35,298 nucleotides of DNA from Actinomycetota bacterium (GTDB lineage: Bacteria > Actinomycetota > Actinomycetes > Nanopelagicales > Nanopelagicaceae): contig JAPLBB010000024.1 in NCBI GenBank assembly GCA_026392945.1, positions 1 to 35,298 of the forward strand. Reading direction: 5' to 3'. Every line of letters begins with the position of its first letter. Within the stretch, counting starts at the first letter, position 1. This document shows positions 1-8,220 of the stretch, piece by piece. The position numbers and the translations under genes were made by a program. Under the pieces are notes generated by a model. The model was not told the DNA's origin, did no database searches, and saw nothing but the letters and a program-made list of their open reading frames with translations.

Positions 1-222
1 ACCGCTGTCATCAGCTAGGGCTGGCAGGTGAGTAAATTGCGAGATCGCCTTCGCTTTAAGCCGGGCATTCTCACTTAAGGTTTTACCGGTTTCTTCAACC
101 TCTGGCATATCTGGATAATCATTTAATCCTAAAACTTTAATATCACTGGCAAATTCAGCAAGCAGGCGATCAAACTCTGCGATCTTTCCTGAATTCTTAG
201 TGGCAAGTACTAATTGGCGCAT
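1..222 (-). CDS. rdgB: RdgB/HAM1 XTP/dITP pyrophosphatase, N-terminal part (cut by window edge)
   Basis: The minus strand from 222 to the left edge is open and gives 74 residues beginning MRQLVLATKNSGKIAEF, the N-terminus of the RdgB/HAM1 family, with the later ENARLKAKA and LPALADDSG stretches also typical. The family hydrolyses non-canonical purine triphosphates (XTP, ITP, dITP) to monophosphates and so keeps them out of DNA and RNA. It follows rph by 22 bases on the same strand, the usual actinobacterial order murI-rph-rdgB, so the three are probably one operon. The C-terminal two thirds lie outside the window. Confidence 0.93.
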   Translation of the reverse strand, partial: MRQLVLATKNSGKIAEFDRLLAEFASDIKVLGLNDYPDMPEVEETGKTLSENARLKAKAISQFTHLPALADDSG

Positions 223-244
223 ATCTAAATTGATTTACGGAAAC

Positions 245-970
245 TTATTTAGCTAAGGCAGCTGCTTGCAGCTTGGTAAGTTGGGCACACCCAGCCGCAC
301 CTAAATCTAAAAGTTGATTTAGTAACGCGCGATCAAATGGTTCACCCTCAGCAGTTCCCTGCACCTCTATAAAATTACCATCACCGGTGCAGATAATATT
401 CATATCTGTGCCGGCATTAACATCCTCTTCATAACAAAGATCTAAGGTTGGCGTGCCATTAATAATTCCAACCGAGACCGCAGCAACTGATTGCTTAAGT
501 GGCTTTGCAGTAGCAGTGATATGTCCTTTTTCTTTTGCCCAAGTGATCGCATCCTGCAGTGCAACATATGCACCAGTAATTGCAGCAGTTCTAGTGCCAC
601 CATCTGCCTGCAACACATCACAATCAATCACAATTGTGTTTTCTCCCAAAGCTTTCATATCCACCACACCGCGAAGTGATCTGCCGACTAATCTTGATAT
701 CTCCTGGGTTCGCCCGCCTAATTTTCCTTTAACACTCTCTCGATCACTTCTTGTGTGAGTTGCTCTAGGCAACATTGCATACTCACTAGTTACCCAACCC
801 TCACCTTTACCAACTAACCAACGTGGCACACCTGGCGTAAAGGAGGCAACACATAAAACTCTGGTATTTCCAAACTCAACTAAGACTGAGCCTTCGGCAT
901 TATTTAGCCAATTACGAGTGAATTTAATCGCTCGCAGTTGATCATTACTTCGCCCATCTAATCTGCTCAT
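245..970 (-). CDS. rph: Ribonuclease PH
   Basis: A 241-residue protein of the normal RNase PH length. It removes nucleotides after the CCA end of tRNA precursors by phosphorolysis and forms a hexameric ring. Visible family marks are the start [12 protein letters not shown], the segment [27 protein letters not shown] (phosphate-site arginines), and VDCDV-type sequence [21 protein letters not shown] near residues 113-133. It lies 11 bases after murI and 22 bases before rdgB on the minus strand, so cotranscription is likely. Nothing appears truncated. The identification rests on several independent motifs. Confidence 0.97.
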   Translation of the reverse strand: MSRLDGRSNDQLRAIKFTRNWLNNAEGSVLVEFGNTRVLCVASFTPGVPRWLVGKGEGWVTSEYAMLPRATHTRSDRESVKGKLGGRTQEISRLVGRSLRGVVDMKALGENTIVIDCDVLQADGGTRTAAITGAYVALQDAITWAKEKGHITATAKPLKQSVAAVSVGIINGTPTLDLCYEEDVNAGTDMNIICTGDGNFIEVQGTAEGEPFDRALLNQLLDLGAAGCAQLTKLQAAALAK

Positions 971-981
971 AACTTCTCCCT

Positions 982-1794
982 TTAAATCTTCGTGGTAACT
1001 TTTAAAACCTCAGGTCCTAAAAACCGGCGAGCTAAGGTGGCAAACTTATCGGCATCTGCCGTTGCCACAAACCGGTGGGTTACTGGCGCCCCTGGCGTAT
1101 TTAGAAGATCCGCTTCGACTAGGTTGCGATATAAATCTTTTGCTGTCTCCTCTGCACTTGAAACTAAAGTGACATCATTTCCCATTACATAGGAGATCAC
1201 GCCAGTTAAAAGTGGGTAGTGGGTGCAGCCTAAAACCAAGGTATCAATATCTGCTTTTTTCATTTCCGCTAAATAATCTTGGGCGATCTTGGTGATCTCA
1301 TCACCACTGGTATTTCCGGCCTCAACATACTCAACAAATAATGGACAGGCTTTTGCGGTTATCTTTAATTGTGGGGCAGCGGCAAATGCATCTAGGTATG
1401 CCATTGATTCAATTGTTGCAGCAGTTCCAATTACGCCGACCTTGCCACTTCTAGTTGCAGCGACCGCTCGCCTAACTGCGGGTTGGATTACTTCGATAAC
1501 TGGGATCTGATAGCGCTCGCGAGCATCTCTTAACATCGCAGCACTTGCAGTATTACAAGCAATCACAATTGCCTTAACCCCAGCTGCAACTAATTGATCC
1601 ATAATTTCAAGGGCATAGGTGCGAACTTGAGCTAATGATTTTGGTCCGTAAGGGCCACGAGCGGTATCGCCGATATAAAGAATTGATTCCCCTGGTAGTT
1701 GATCAATAATTGCCCGGGCAACTGTTAAGCCACCAACGCCGGAGTCAAAGATGCCAATTGGGGCGCTCTTCTTATCTATTGAGGTAGTGGCCAT
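982..1794 (-). CDS. murI: Glutamate racemase
   Basis: Cofactor-independent glutamate racemase supplying D-glutamate for peptidoglycan. The start [14 protein letters not shown] and the two catalytic-cysteine motifs AxACNTASA (seen as [12 protein letters not shown]) and LGCTHYPLL are present. I place the start at the ATG at 1794 ([10 protein letters not shown]) because the frame upstream to 1836 ([10 protein letters not shown]) is basic and not family-like; a start at 1836 remains possible. It heads the murI-rph-rdgB run on the minus strand and is divergent from the actinorhodopsin gene, so promoters for both must lie in 1795-2052. Confidence 0.96.
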   Translation of the reverse strand: MATTSIDKKSAPIGIFDSGVGGLTVARAIIDQLPGESILYIGDTARGPYGPKSLAQVRTYALEIMDQLVAAGVKAIVIACNTASAAMLRDARERYQIPVIEVIQPAVRRAVAATRSGKVGVIGTAATIESMAYLDAFAAAPQLKITAKACPLFVEYVEAGNTSGDEITKIAQDYLAEMKKADIDTLVLGCTHYPLLTGVISYVMGNDVTLVSSAEETAKDLYRNLVEADLLNTPGAPVTHRFVATADADKFATLARRFLGPEVLKVTTKI

Positions 1795-1919
1795 TTGTGT
1801 AAGTGTAAATGGCGAGCGCAGATATCGCCTGACCAAGCCAAATCATCAGAAAATGTCCGATTTAGCCCTTTTTTGGGGAAAATTTCTCAAGAATTTATGA
1901 GAATTCAGCGTGGATGCAA

Positions 1920-2043
1920 TTGTCTGACTGGCCGGTAACAGCCACTATATATCCAGGCGGTTAGTCGTAGTTTGCATATGAAATTACGAAGAATCGCTGG
2001 CTTGTGTCCAAAAGGATATGAGCAACCTAAATGCCTATGGAGG
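1920..2043 (+). promoter_or_regulatory. Putative promoter region and strong SD of the actinorhodopsin gene
   Basis: The space between murI and the rhodopsin holds a TATATAT tract at 1946-1952, with TTGTCT at 1920-1925 as a loose -35 candidate at 20 bases spacing, so this promoter is not canonical. A clear ribosome binding site GGAGG at 2039-2043 stands nine bases before the ATG at 2053 and fixes that start. A leader of roughly 90 bases would result. Upstream at 1885-1910 an imperfect inverted repeat (GAATT...AATTC around CTCA...TGAG) is seen; its role is unknown. Confidence 0.45.
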
Positions 2044-2052
2044 CTTATTTAG

Positions 2053-2823
2053 ATGAATTCAATCATGCTATCAAACGATCAATTCGGCATCGTATACAAC
2101 GTGCTTTCTTTCGCACTTGTATCAATGTTGGCTTGTACCGTTTACACACTAGTTTCACAATCACGCGTACTACCTAAGTACCGTGGCGCCCTTGTAATGT
2201 CATCAATGGTTACATTCATTGCTGGTTACCACTACTTCAGAATTTTCAATTCATTTGATGATTCTTTTGTAAACGGCGCAGTAGCAACAGGTACCGGTAA
2301 AGGTGCATTCAACGAAGGATATCGCTACGTTGACTGGATTTTAACTGTACCTCTTCTACTAGTAGAGGTAATTGCAGTTCTAGGTCTTGCTAAAGCAGCT
2401 GCATCATCATTGATCAACCGCTTAGTACCAGCATCTGCTGCGATGATCGCACTTGGTTACCCAGGTGAGATTTCTTCAGATAACAACACCAAAGTAATCT
2501 TCGGTGTTCTTTCAACAATTCCTTTCCTATACATTCTTTATGTATTGTTCGTTGAGCTTTCAAAGTCTCTTGATCGTCAACCAGCAGGCGTTGCAGCAAC
2601 CGTAGGTCGCTTACGTCTTCTATTGATCGCAACATGGGGCGTATACCCAATTGCATACCTACTTCCAATCCTTGGTCAATCAGCAACAGATCCAGGTGCA
2701 TTTGTTAACCGTCAAATCGGTTACACAATTGCAGATGTATTGGCAAAGTGCGTATTTGGTCTAACAATCCTAAAGATTGCAAAGATGAAATCCGTAGCAG
2801 AAGGTATGAAGGACGCAGATTAA
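2053..2823 (+). CDS. actR: Actinorhodopsin, light-driven proton pump
   Basis: A 256-residue seven-helix microbial rhodopsin. Helix C reads RYVDWILTVPLLLVE: proton acceptor Asp94, Thr98 and donor Glu105, the D-T-E pattern of outward proton pumps. Leu102 occupies the spectral tuning position (acceptor+8), predicting green absorption. Retinal Schiff-base lysine is Lys232 in ADVLAKCVFG, with counter-ion Asp228 four residues before. His60 in GYHYFRIF matches the helix-B histidine paired with the acceptor Asp. The long B-C loop (about residues 65-90) is typical of the xanthorhodopsin/actinorhodopsin branch. It is a single gene between divergent murI and a terminator; no retinal-synthesis gene (blh, crt) is in the window. 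Codon use differs from neighbours (see findings). Confidence 0.98.
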   Translation: MNSIMLSNDQFGIVYNVLSFALVSMLACTVYTLVSQSRVLPKYRGALVMSSMVTFIAGYHYFRIFNSFDDSFVNGAVATGTGKGAFNEGYRYVDWILTVPLLLVEVIAVLGLAKAAASSLINRLVPASAAMIALGYPGEISSDNNTKVIFGVLSTIPFLYILYVLFVELSKSLDRQPAGVAATVGRLRLLLIATWGVYPIAYLLPILGQSATDPGAFVNRQIGYTIADVLAKCVFGLTILKIAKMKSVAEGMKDAD

Positions 2824-2839
2824 TTATCTGTTAATTAGA

Positions 2840-2872
2840 AAATGGGGCCAAGAGATTGGCCCCATTTTTTAT
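2840..2872. terminator. Bidirectional intrinsic terminator between actinorhodopsin and DUF2017
   Basis: A perfect 12-bp stem AAATGGGGCCAA / TTGGCCCCATTT closes a GAGA loop and runs into a T tract on the plus strand. On the minus strand the stem is also followed by T-rich sequence (TTTTCTAATTAA), so it can serve both the rhodopsin and the converging DUF2017 operon that ends at 2886. Confidence 0.92.
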
Positions 2873-2885
2873 GTCTAAATACTTG

Positions 2886-3458
2886 TTATAAGTGGTTGAT
2901 TAAACTCTCTTGAATGCCGCCCAGCCAGAAGTAAACTGCAAAAAGTGGCTTCTGCGGATCACTATCTTTCATTAACTCATACATCTCATAAGAATCTTGC
3001 TTAATATCTAACCGAACAGCAAGGGCAAGACGAAGATCATTAATTGCAATTAACCATTGAGTTGGGTCAGTGACGGCAATATCTGCCTTAGGTAGCTCAT
3101 GATCAACTGGAAAAACTAACTGCTCCCGTAAATACATTAAGTGGGTTTGCTTTACCATTCTAAGTGAGCTTTCAGTGTATTTACGAAACTCAGCCGCACT
3201 CTCTGGGTCTGCATATCCGTTTGGCAATAACCTGCGCAGCACTGGATCTTCTGGTTGATCAATCGCTGATTCAAGATTTCCAACTGAGGCTGCCATTAAT
3301 TGTGCAAATGGATCATCACTTTGATAGTGGTGAATAAAGTTTCGCTCACCTAATAACTCAAGTAATTGCTCAACTAGATTAATTAAAATATGCAACTCGT
3401 CATTAGATAGTGCAACAGTTAAATCACCTGCTTTAGATGAACCTTTAAACTCGCCCAT
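2886..3458 (-). CDS. DUF2017 family protein
   Basis: An actinobacterial protein of unknown function that habitually follows clpS. About 190 residues, cytoplasmic, mostly helical, without a recognised catalytic motif. Features: a helix-rich N-terminal half ([21 protein letters not shown]), [24 protein letters not shown] in the middle, and a C-terminal part [19 protein letters not shown] with the [12 protein letters not shown] end typical of the family. I take ATG 3458 (MGEFKGSSK), which overlaps the clpS end by 14 bases; ATG 3464 is an alternative, and the frame up to 3497 lies wholly within clpS. The tight overlap suggests translational coupling. Confidence 0.85.
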   Translation of the reverse strand: MGEFKGSSKAGDLTVALSNDELHILINLVEQLLELLGERNFIHHYQSDDPFAQLMAASVGNLESAIDQPEDPVLRRLLPNGYADPESAAEFRKYTESSLRMVKQTHLMYLREQLVFPVDHELPKADIAVTDPTQWLIAINDLRLALAVRLDIKQDSYEMYELMKDSDPQKPLFAVYFWLGGIQESLINHL

Positions 3459-3747
3459 GATCATCCATTTGCAATGTCGCCCAAAGTCCATGTTCATGAA
3501 GTTGCTGAACTACTCGCTCCATCTCTTCTCTAGTACCAGATGACACAACCGCTTTACCTTCAGTGTGAACCTGCATCATTAATTTATGAGCTTTTTCTGG
3601 TGAGAAGTTAAATAGTTTGGTAAATACATAAGTTACATAATTCATTAAATTAACTGGATCATCCCAAACGATAGTTATCCAAAGGTTGTCAAAAAATTTA
3701 CTCAGATCTAACTCTTCTTCCATTTGGGTCTGAGAACTCATAGGCAA
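3445..3747 (-). CDS. clpS: ClpS, ATP-dependent Clp protease adaptor
   Basis: A 100-residue adaptor that binds N-degron substrates and delivers them to the ClpA/ClpC AAA+ unfoldase. The signature [19 protein letters not shown] and the closing [31 protein letters not shown] match ClpS. Length is normal. It begins one base after the stop of the GH18 gene and overlaps DUF2017, so it is embedded in a minus-strand operon. In many actinobacteria clpS-DUF2017 belongs to the neighbourhood leading to murI-rph-rdgB, as here, but with the rhodopsin between. Confidence 0.96.
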   Translation of the reverse strand: MPMSSQTQMEEELDLSKFFDNLWITIVWDDPVNLMNYVTYVFTKLFNFSPEKAHKLMMQVHTEGKAVVSSGTREEMERVVQQLHEHGLWATLQMDDHGRV

Positions 3748-3748
3748 A

Positions 3749-5467
3749 TTATCTAACTAAAACGGTTATCTCATCACTTAAGCCAGCAGTATTTTTCTCT
3801 CCCGCTGCAATTATCACCTGGTATGTGGCTAATCCAGTTGCAGCAGGTGCGATATTGAAGGTAAAACTACCTATCGCGTCCGTTATGAACTCACCTAGTG
3901 ATTTACCATTTTGCTTAACTGTTAACTTAACCCCGGCAGCCTTTGGTAGCACTTGTCCGGTGACAGCGTAAGTAGCCGCTGCTTTAACCGAGGCTGGAAG
4001 TGAGAGCGAAACACTTGGCACTACTGAAATAATTTTTTCAGCAGTCTTACCCTCTGATCTCTCCCAGCTTCCTTCTGAAACTAATCGAACCTGACTTTTC
4101 TGCGCAATGATTACTGGAACTGCGATCACACCATTGGCATCGGTTGTGCCGGCAGCTAAGGTGCGCCAGGAGTTATCAGAGCTATTCTTTATTTCAAATC
4201 TAACGTTGAGCGATGAAACTGGAGTTTTATCTGGCAATTTAAATGTGCCAGTTAGATTAAATGTTGAGCCGTAACCAATCTGTTCTAGATCAGTTGCAAT
4301 TGTTCCTAATACCTGGTCTGGCGCAATAGATTTTGCGATATCTCTAATTGTGGCAATAGCAGCGGTATTTTCCATGCCAAATGTCCAAACCGCTATTCCG
4401 CCTAGGCGATACTTTCCAACTAGATTTGTGCGAGCGGTATAACTGCGTTCATCTGGATACCAAACGGTTCTACTTGCAGTACAAAAGCTTGCTGAGTTGG
4501 TTGGATCTACATATGTTTTCTTATAGGTAAATGTTGATTCAGCATGTGTGGTGTTGTAGGTAGGGGTGGCGTTGTTACTACTTGCAAGTGTTAACGCCTC
4601 CCGCATTACCACTGCTGCCTTTGCGCCAACAACAACTGAGGTAGCAAAATCTTTAGGGCAAACACCTTCTACTTTGGTAATCCAATCCCGGCCATAACCT
4701 GGAATTCCTAAGTAAACCTTTGAGGCTGGCATCTGAGTAACTGCATACTTAACTGCATCCTCACTCCAAGGCAGTGGCCCAATTGGCCCTGGTGATGTAG
4801 TTGAAAAGTCATACGCCATTATTCGAAGGCGATCAATTAACGGGCCAATCTCTGCCCAGGAGTAAACCGAGTTTCCAGCTCGCTTAGTCTCTGGTGCAAA
4901 ATCAGGCGGAGTTGTTACAGATAAGAGTTTTCCTTGATCATGCAGCGCGGTAGATAACTCTTTTATAAAAGCAATCCAATTTGGTTTTAGAGCTGGCCAA
5001 GAAGATCTGCCATCTTGGGTGTAAAAGGTTTCAAAATCTAGATCTATTCCATCATAATTATATTTAAGAACTAAGGCTTTAATTGTTTGCACAATGCTGG
5101 TTCGAGTGTTTGGATTGGCTAACAAATTAGCTAATGCAAATTTTGGATTGTCATCTGTAATAGTTGGTAGTAGTAATAATCCGTTTGCTTTTAATCTTGC
5201 AATCACCTGCTCAACCGGAGTTGTATATTTTCCAATTGCATACTTATCTTTGATAGTCGTTGCACCGGTTAACCCATACCAAAATGGAGAAATATCTCTG
5301 ATCAAATCTAAATTGCCCTCAACTGTTGGCAGATTCCTTGCGAGTGAGTAATCTGGCAACCAACCAGAGAGAATTTTCCGTGGTGGATTATCGGCCTTAG
5401 CTGGCGTTAATAATGAGAGTAAAAGGGTAAAAGAGATTACAGAAATTAGAAATTTACGCGATCTCAT
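3749..5467 (-). CDS. Secreted glycoside hydrolase family 18 protein with Ig-like C-terminal region
   Basis: 572 residues. A signal peptide ([20 protein letters not shown], cleavage probably after AKA at 23-25) leads into a GH18 TIM barrel. The catalytic motif DxxDxDxE is intact as DGIDLDFE, residues 139-146, with Glu146 the presumed acid/base. Other barrel marks are [15 protein letters not shown] and [10 protein letters not shown]. After about residue 385 two beta-rich Ig/carboxypeptidase-regulatory-like modules follow ([15 protein letters not shown]..., [14 protein letters not shown]...). The domain resembles the YaaH/chitinase-like GH18 branch acting on N-acetylglucosamine-containing polymers; chitin or peptidoglycan are both possible substrates. 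Downstream of DUF3039 (31 bases) and one base before clpS, so apparently cotranscribed. Confidence 0.9.
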   Translation of the reverse strand: MRSRKFLISVISFTLLLSLLTPAKADNPPRKILSGWLPDYSLARNLPTVEGNLDLIRDISPFWYGLTGATTIKDKYAIGKYTTPVEQVIARLKANGLLLLPTITDDNPKFALANLLANPNTRTSIVQTIKALVLKYNYDGIDLDFETFYTQDGRSSWPALKPNWIAFIKELSTALHDQGKLLSVTTPPDFAPETKRAGNSVYSWAEIGPLIDRLRIMAYDFSTTSPGPIGPLPWSEDAVKYAVTQMPASKVYLGIPGYGRDWITKVEGVCPKDFATSVVVGAKAAVVMREALTLASSNNATPTYNTTHAESTFTYKKTYVDPTNSASFCTASRTVWYPDERSYTARTNLVGKYRLGGIAVWTFGMENTAAIATIRDIAKSIAPDQVLGTIATDLEQIGYGSTFNLTGTFKLPDKTPVSSLNVRFEIKNSSDNSWRTLAAGTTDANGVIAVPVIIAQKSQVRLVSEGSWERSEGKTAEKIISVVPSVSLSLPASVKAAATYAVTGQVLPKAAGVKLTVKQNGKSLGEFITDAIGSFTFNIAPAATGLATYQVIIAAGEKNTAGLSDEITVLVR

Positions 5468-5498
5468 ATATTTTAGGGTATCGGTATTAACTGAGAAA

Positions 5499-5750
5499 TT
5501 ACTTTAAGCGAGCGTGAATCTCTTTACATGTTGGACAGATAGGAAACTTTTGTGGATCACGATTTGGTATCCACTTCTTGCCACACAATGCTCTGACGGT
5601 TTTACCGGTAACGGCAGATTCGGTGATCTTGTTCTTATCTACGTAGTGAGAAAATCGCTCATGATCACCCTCATCAGTTGGGGCAAGAAGTTCTTTCTCA
5701 AGCAGACCACCCTTGCTTGATTTGCCGCGTAAATCATCGAGAAAACCCAT
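5499..5750 (-). CDS. DUF3039 family small protein
   Basis: An 83-residue actinobacterial protein of unknown function. The family core SHYVDKNKITESAVTGKTVRALCGKKWIPNRDP and the ending FPICPTCKEIH are clear. Three cysteines (ALCGKKW, CPTC) and nearby histidines suggest a small metal-binding or zinc-ribbon fold, which is inference. First gene of the minus-strand run DUF3039-GH18-clpS-DUF2017; its ATG at 5750 is 40 bases from divergent argF, so both promoters must share or overlap this short space. Confidence 0.88.
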   Translation of the reverse strand: MGFLDDLRGKSSKGGLLEKELLAPTDEGDHERFSHYVDKNKITESAVTGKTVRALCGKKWIPNRDPQKFPICPTCKEIHARLK

Positions 5751-5790
5751 GGGTAAATCTTAATCTAAATTTATCGCCTACCATTTACCA

Positions 5791-6744
5791 ATGAGCGCAC
5801 CTCTTAAAGATCTGCTTCGTACCTCAGATCTTTCTAAAGCAGATATTGAACTTCTGCTTGAGACTGCAAGTAAGTTTGCAAAAAATCCACTTCGTGCCAA
5901 GAAAGCATTGGCTAAACGCACTGTTGCTATCTATATGACGAAGTCTTCTACTCGAACCAGATTAGCCTCCGAAACTGCCGTGGCCCATCTTGGTGGCACA
6001 CCAATTTTCTTACGCGGTGATGACCTGCAAATCGGTCGCGGTGAAACTATCTCAGACACTGCAAAAATTATCTCTGGCTTTTGCAGCGCTCTAATTGTTC
6101 GCACTTTTGCTCAAAGCGATGTTAATGAATTAGGAAAGTACGCAAGCATTCCAGTAATTAATGCTTTAACTGATGATGATCACCCAACTCAATTACTAGC
6201 TGATTGGTTGACTATCAGAGAACAGTTTGGAAAAGATATTAAAAATCGTAAATTTGTATATGTCGGTGATGGAAATAATGTGGCAGCTGCTTGGTTAATC
6301 ATGGGAGCGACAATGGGAGCCCATGTTGTAGTTGCAACTCCTGGTGGCAAGTGGGCGCCTAAATCTTCAGTAGTCGAACAAGCCAACAAAATTGCAAAAC
6401 AATCGGGCGCAAAGATTGAAGTTGTAACCGATCCTAAAGAAGCTGTAACTGGTGCGAGTGTGGTTTACACCGATGTTTGGATGTCGATGGGTGATTCAGA
6501 AGCTGATCGGTCTGAAAAAATCGCAGCCCTTTCTCCGTTTGCGGTAACAAATGATTTAATGAAGTTAACAGCAAAGGATTCTATTTTTATGCACTGCCTA
6601 CCAGCACACCGTGGTGAAGAGGTAGCAACTGATGTTATTGATGGTGCTAAATCTGTAGTCTGGCGTCAGGCATTTCATCGTCGCACCACTATTCAGGCCC
6701 TGCTTTATCACCTAACTAAAGGTGATTTAAAGGGTAATAAATAG
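5791..6744 (+). CDS. argF: Ornithine carbamoyltransferase
   Basis: 317 residues, the normal length. Converts ornithine and carbamoyl phosphate to citrulline in arginine synthesis. The carbamoyl-phosphate loop SSTRTR is at residues 52-57; HPTQLLAD, the ornithine-side DVWMSMGD and the catalytic FMHCLPAHRGEEV follow in order. It is not with argCJBDR in this window; argG lies 4 kb away on the other strand. The downstream pntAA begins 25 bases after the stop, so argF may share a transcript with the transhydrogenase genes. Confidence 0.97.
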   Translation: MSAPLKDLLRTSDLSKADIELLLETASKFAKNPLRAKKALAKRTVAIYMTKSSTRTRLASETAVAHLGGTPIFLRGDDLQIGRGETISDTAKIISGFCSALIVRTFAQSDVNELGKYASIPVINALTDDDHPTQLLADWLTIREQFGKDIKNRKFVYVGDGNNVAAAWLIMGATMGAHVVVATPGGKWAPKSSVVEQANKIAKQSGAKIEVVTDPKEAVTGASVVYTDVWMSMGDSEADRSEKIAALSPFAVTNDLMKLTAKDSIFMHCLPAHRGEEVATDVIDGAKSVVWRQAFHRRTTIQALLYHLTKGDLKGNK

Positions 6745-6769
6745 AGTGAAAGTTAGGTAAAGTAAGCAA

Positions 6770-7894
6770 ATGCGTGTTTGCGTCCCGAGGGAAATTAAAA
6801 CCGGTGAGAAGCGAGTTGCTTTAGTCCCAGATATCATTTCAAAATTAACCAAAGCCGGTCTTGAAGTTGTAATTGAGTCTGGCGCTGGCGTTGCATCTGA
6901 ATACTCTGACAAGCAATTTACCGATGCTGGAGCGCAGATTAAATCTGGTGATGTATTAGCAAACAGTGATGTTGTGCTTTCAGTTCAGCCACTGACTCCT
7001 ACCCAAATAAAGAGCCTTAAAAAAGGTGCAATTACTATCTCGTTTTTATCACCAATGACTGCGACTGATTCAATCGATGCAGCAGTTTCAGCTGGCGTTA
7101 CTGCCCTCTCACTTGAAATGGTGCCAAGAATTTCCCGTGCTCAATCAATGGATGCACTAACTTCGCAAGCATTATGTGCTGGCTATAAAGCATCTTTAGT
7201 TGCGGCTGAGTTATCACCAAAGTTTTTCCCACTCCTTATGACTGCTGCTGGAACTGTTACGCCAGCAAAGGTTGTGGTGTTAGGAGCAGGCGTTGCCGGC
7301 CTTCAAGCAATTGCAACAGCAAAAAGATTAGGCGCAGTTGTTTCTGCATATGATGTTCGTCCAGCATCTGCTGATGAGGTTAAATCAATGGGCGCAAAAT
7401 TTATTACCTTAGAGCTTGAAGCATTAGAGGGTGCTGGTGGTTATGCCAGAGAGATGACTGAAGAGCGTGCGGCAAAACAACGTGACTTACTTACTCCTTA
7501 TATTGCAGCTGCAGATGTATTAATTACCACCGCCGCTGTTCCAGGTAGAACTGCGCCAAGATTAGTAACTGCGCAAATGGTTTCGCACATGGCACCTGGC
7601 TCAGTTGTGGTTGATCTAGCTGCTGAAAGTGGCGGCAATGTTGAGGGCTCTGTAGCTGGTGAAATTACCACTACAAGTGGTGGCGTAAGAATTTGGGGCG
7701 GTAAAGATGTACCAAGCCAATTAGCATTTCATGCCTCAATGTTGTTCTCACGCAATGTTGTAAATCTGCTATTGCTTATGAGTAAAACTGCTGATGGCAA
7801 ACCAACTGGCGTGATTGAACCTGATTTTTCAGATGAGATTATTGATTCTGCAACTCTTACACACGCTGGATCAAAAAGAGAGAAGGGTAAGTAA
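6770..7894 (+). CDS. pntAA: NAD(P) transhydrogenase subunit alpha, soluble part (PntAA)
   Basis: 374 residues: the NAD(H)-binding domain I of the proton-translocating transhydrogenase, as a separate polypeptide. The start MRVCVPREIKTGEKRVALVPD and the Rossmann motif GAGVAGLQAIATAKRLGAVVSAYDVR (about residues 171-196) mark the alanine dehydrogenase/PNT N- and C-terminal domains; the RQD-type loop is seen near REMTEERAAKQRDLL. The stop overlaps the pntAB start by one base (TAATG). Alanine dehydrogenase is excluded by the adjoining membrane subunits. The enzyme uses proton motive force to drive NADH + NADP+ to NAD+ + NADPH. Confidence 0.95.
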   Translation: MRVCVPREIKTGEKRVALVPDIISKLTKAGLEVVIESGAGVASEYSDKQFTDAGAQIKSGDVLANSDVVLSVQPLTPTQIKSLKKGAITISFLSPMTATDSIDAAVSAGVTALSLEMVPRISRAQSMDALTSQALCAGYKASLVAAELSPKFFPLLMTAAGTVTPAKVVVLGAGVAGLQAIATAKRLGAVVSAYDVRPASADEVKSMGAKFITLELEALEGAGGYAREMTEERAAKQRDLLTPYIAAADVLITTAAVPGRTAPRLVTAQMVSHMAPGSVVVDLAAESGGNVEGSVAGEITTTSGGVRIWGGKDVPSQLAFHASMLFSRNVVNLLLLMSKTADGKPTGVIEPDFSDEIIDSATLTHAGSKREKGK

Positions 7895-8220
7895 TGGTAA
7901 CTGAAGTTATGAGTAATGAAATTGCCTTACTTGCGATATTTTTATTATCGATCTTCGTTGGCTTTGAGGTAGTCTCTAAAGTTTCAACTACTCTTCACAC
8001 TCCCTTGATGAGTGGAGCGAATGCAATCCACGGCGTTATTTTAGTTGGCGCAATTGTGGTAGCAGATCATGCAAATACAAATCTTGAGTTAGGCCTTGCA
8101 CTTGCAGCAGTTATTCTTGCCACTATAAATATGGTTGGTGGCTTTGTAGTTACCGATCGAATGTTGCAGATGTTTAAAGGAAAGCCAAGGGCAAAGAAGG
8201 ATTCTGGAGAGAGCAAATGA
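7894..8220 (+). CDS. pntAB: NAD(P) transhydrogenase subunit alpha, membrane part (PntAB)
   Basis: 108 residues with three predicted membrane helices (about 9-26, 37-57, 63-86) and a basic tail. The HTPLMSGANAIHGVILVGAI stretch is diagnostic of the transhydrogenase domain II alpha half, which forms the proton channel together with PntB. Starts by a one-base overlap with pntAA and ends in an ATGA overlap with pntB, so the three subunits are translationally coupled. The split AA/AB/B arrangement is the common three-subunit form. Confidence 0.94.
   Translation: MVTEVMSNEIALLAIFLLSIFVGFEVVSKVSTTLHTPLMSGANAIHGVILVGAIVVADHANTNLELGLALAAVILATINMVGGFVVTDRMLQMFKGKPRAKKDSGESK

Noticed and set aside
453-758. 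Open frame antisense to rph (101 aa)
   Set aside because: It is a shadow of rph; the rph frame has full family motifs and this frame has none.
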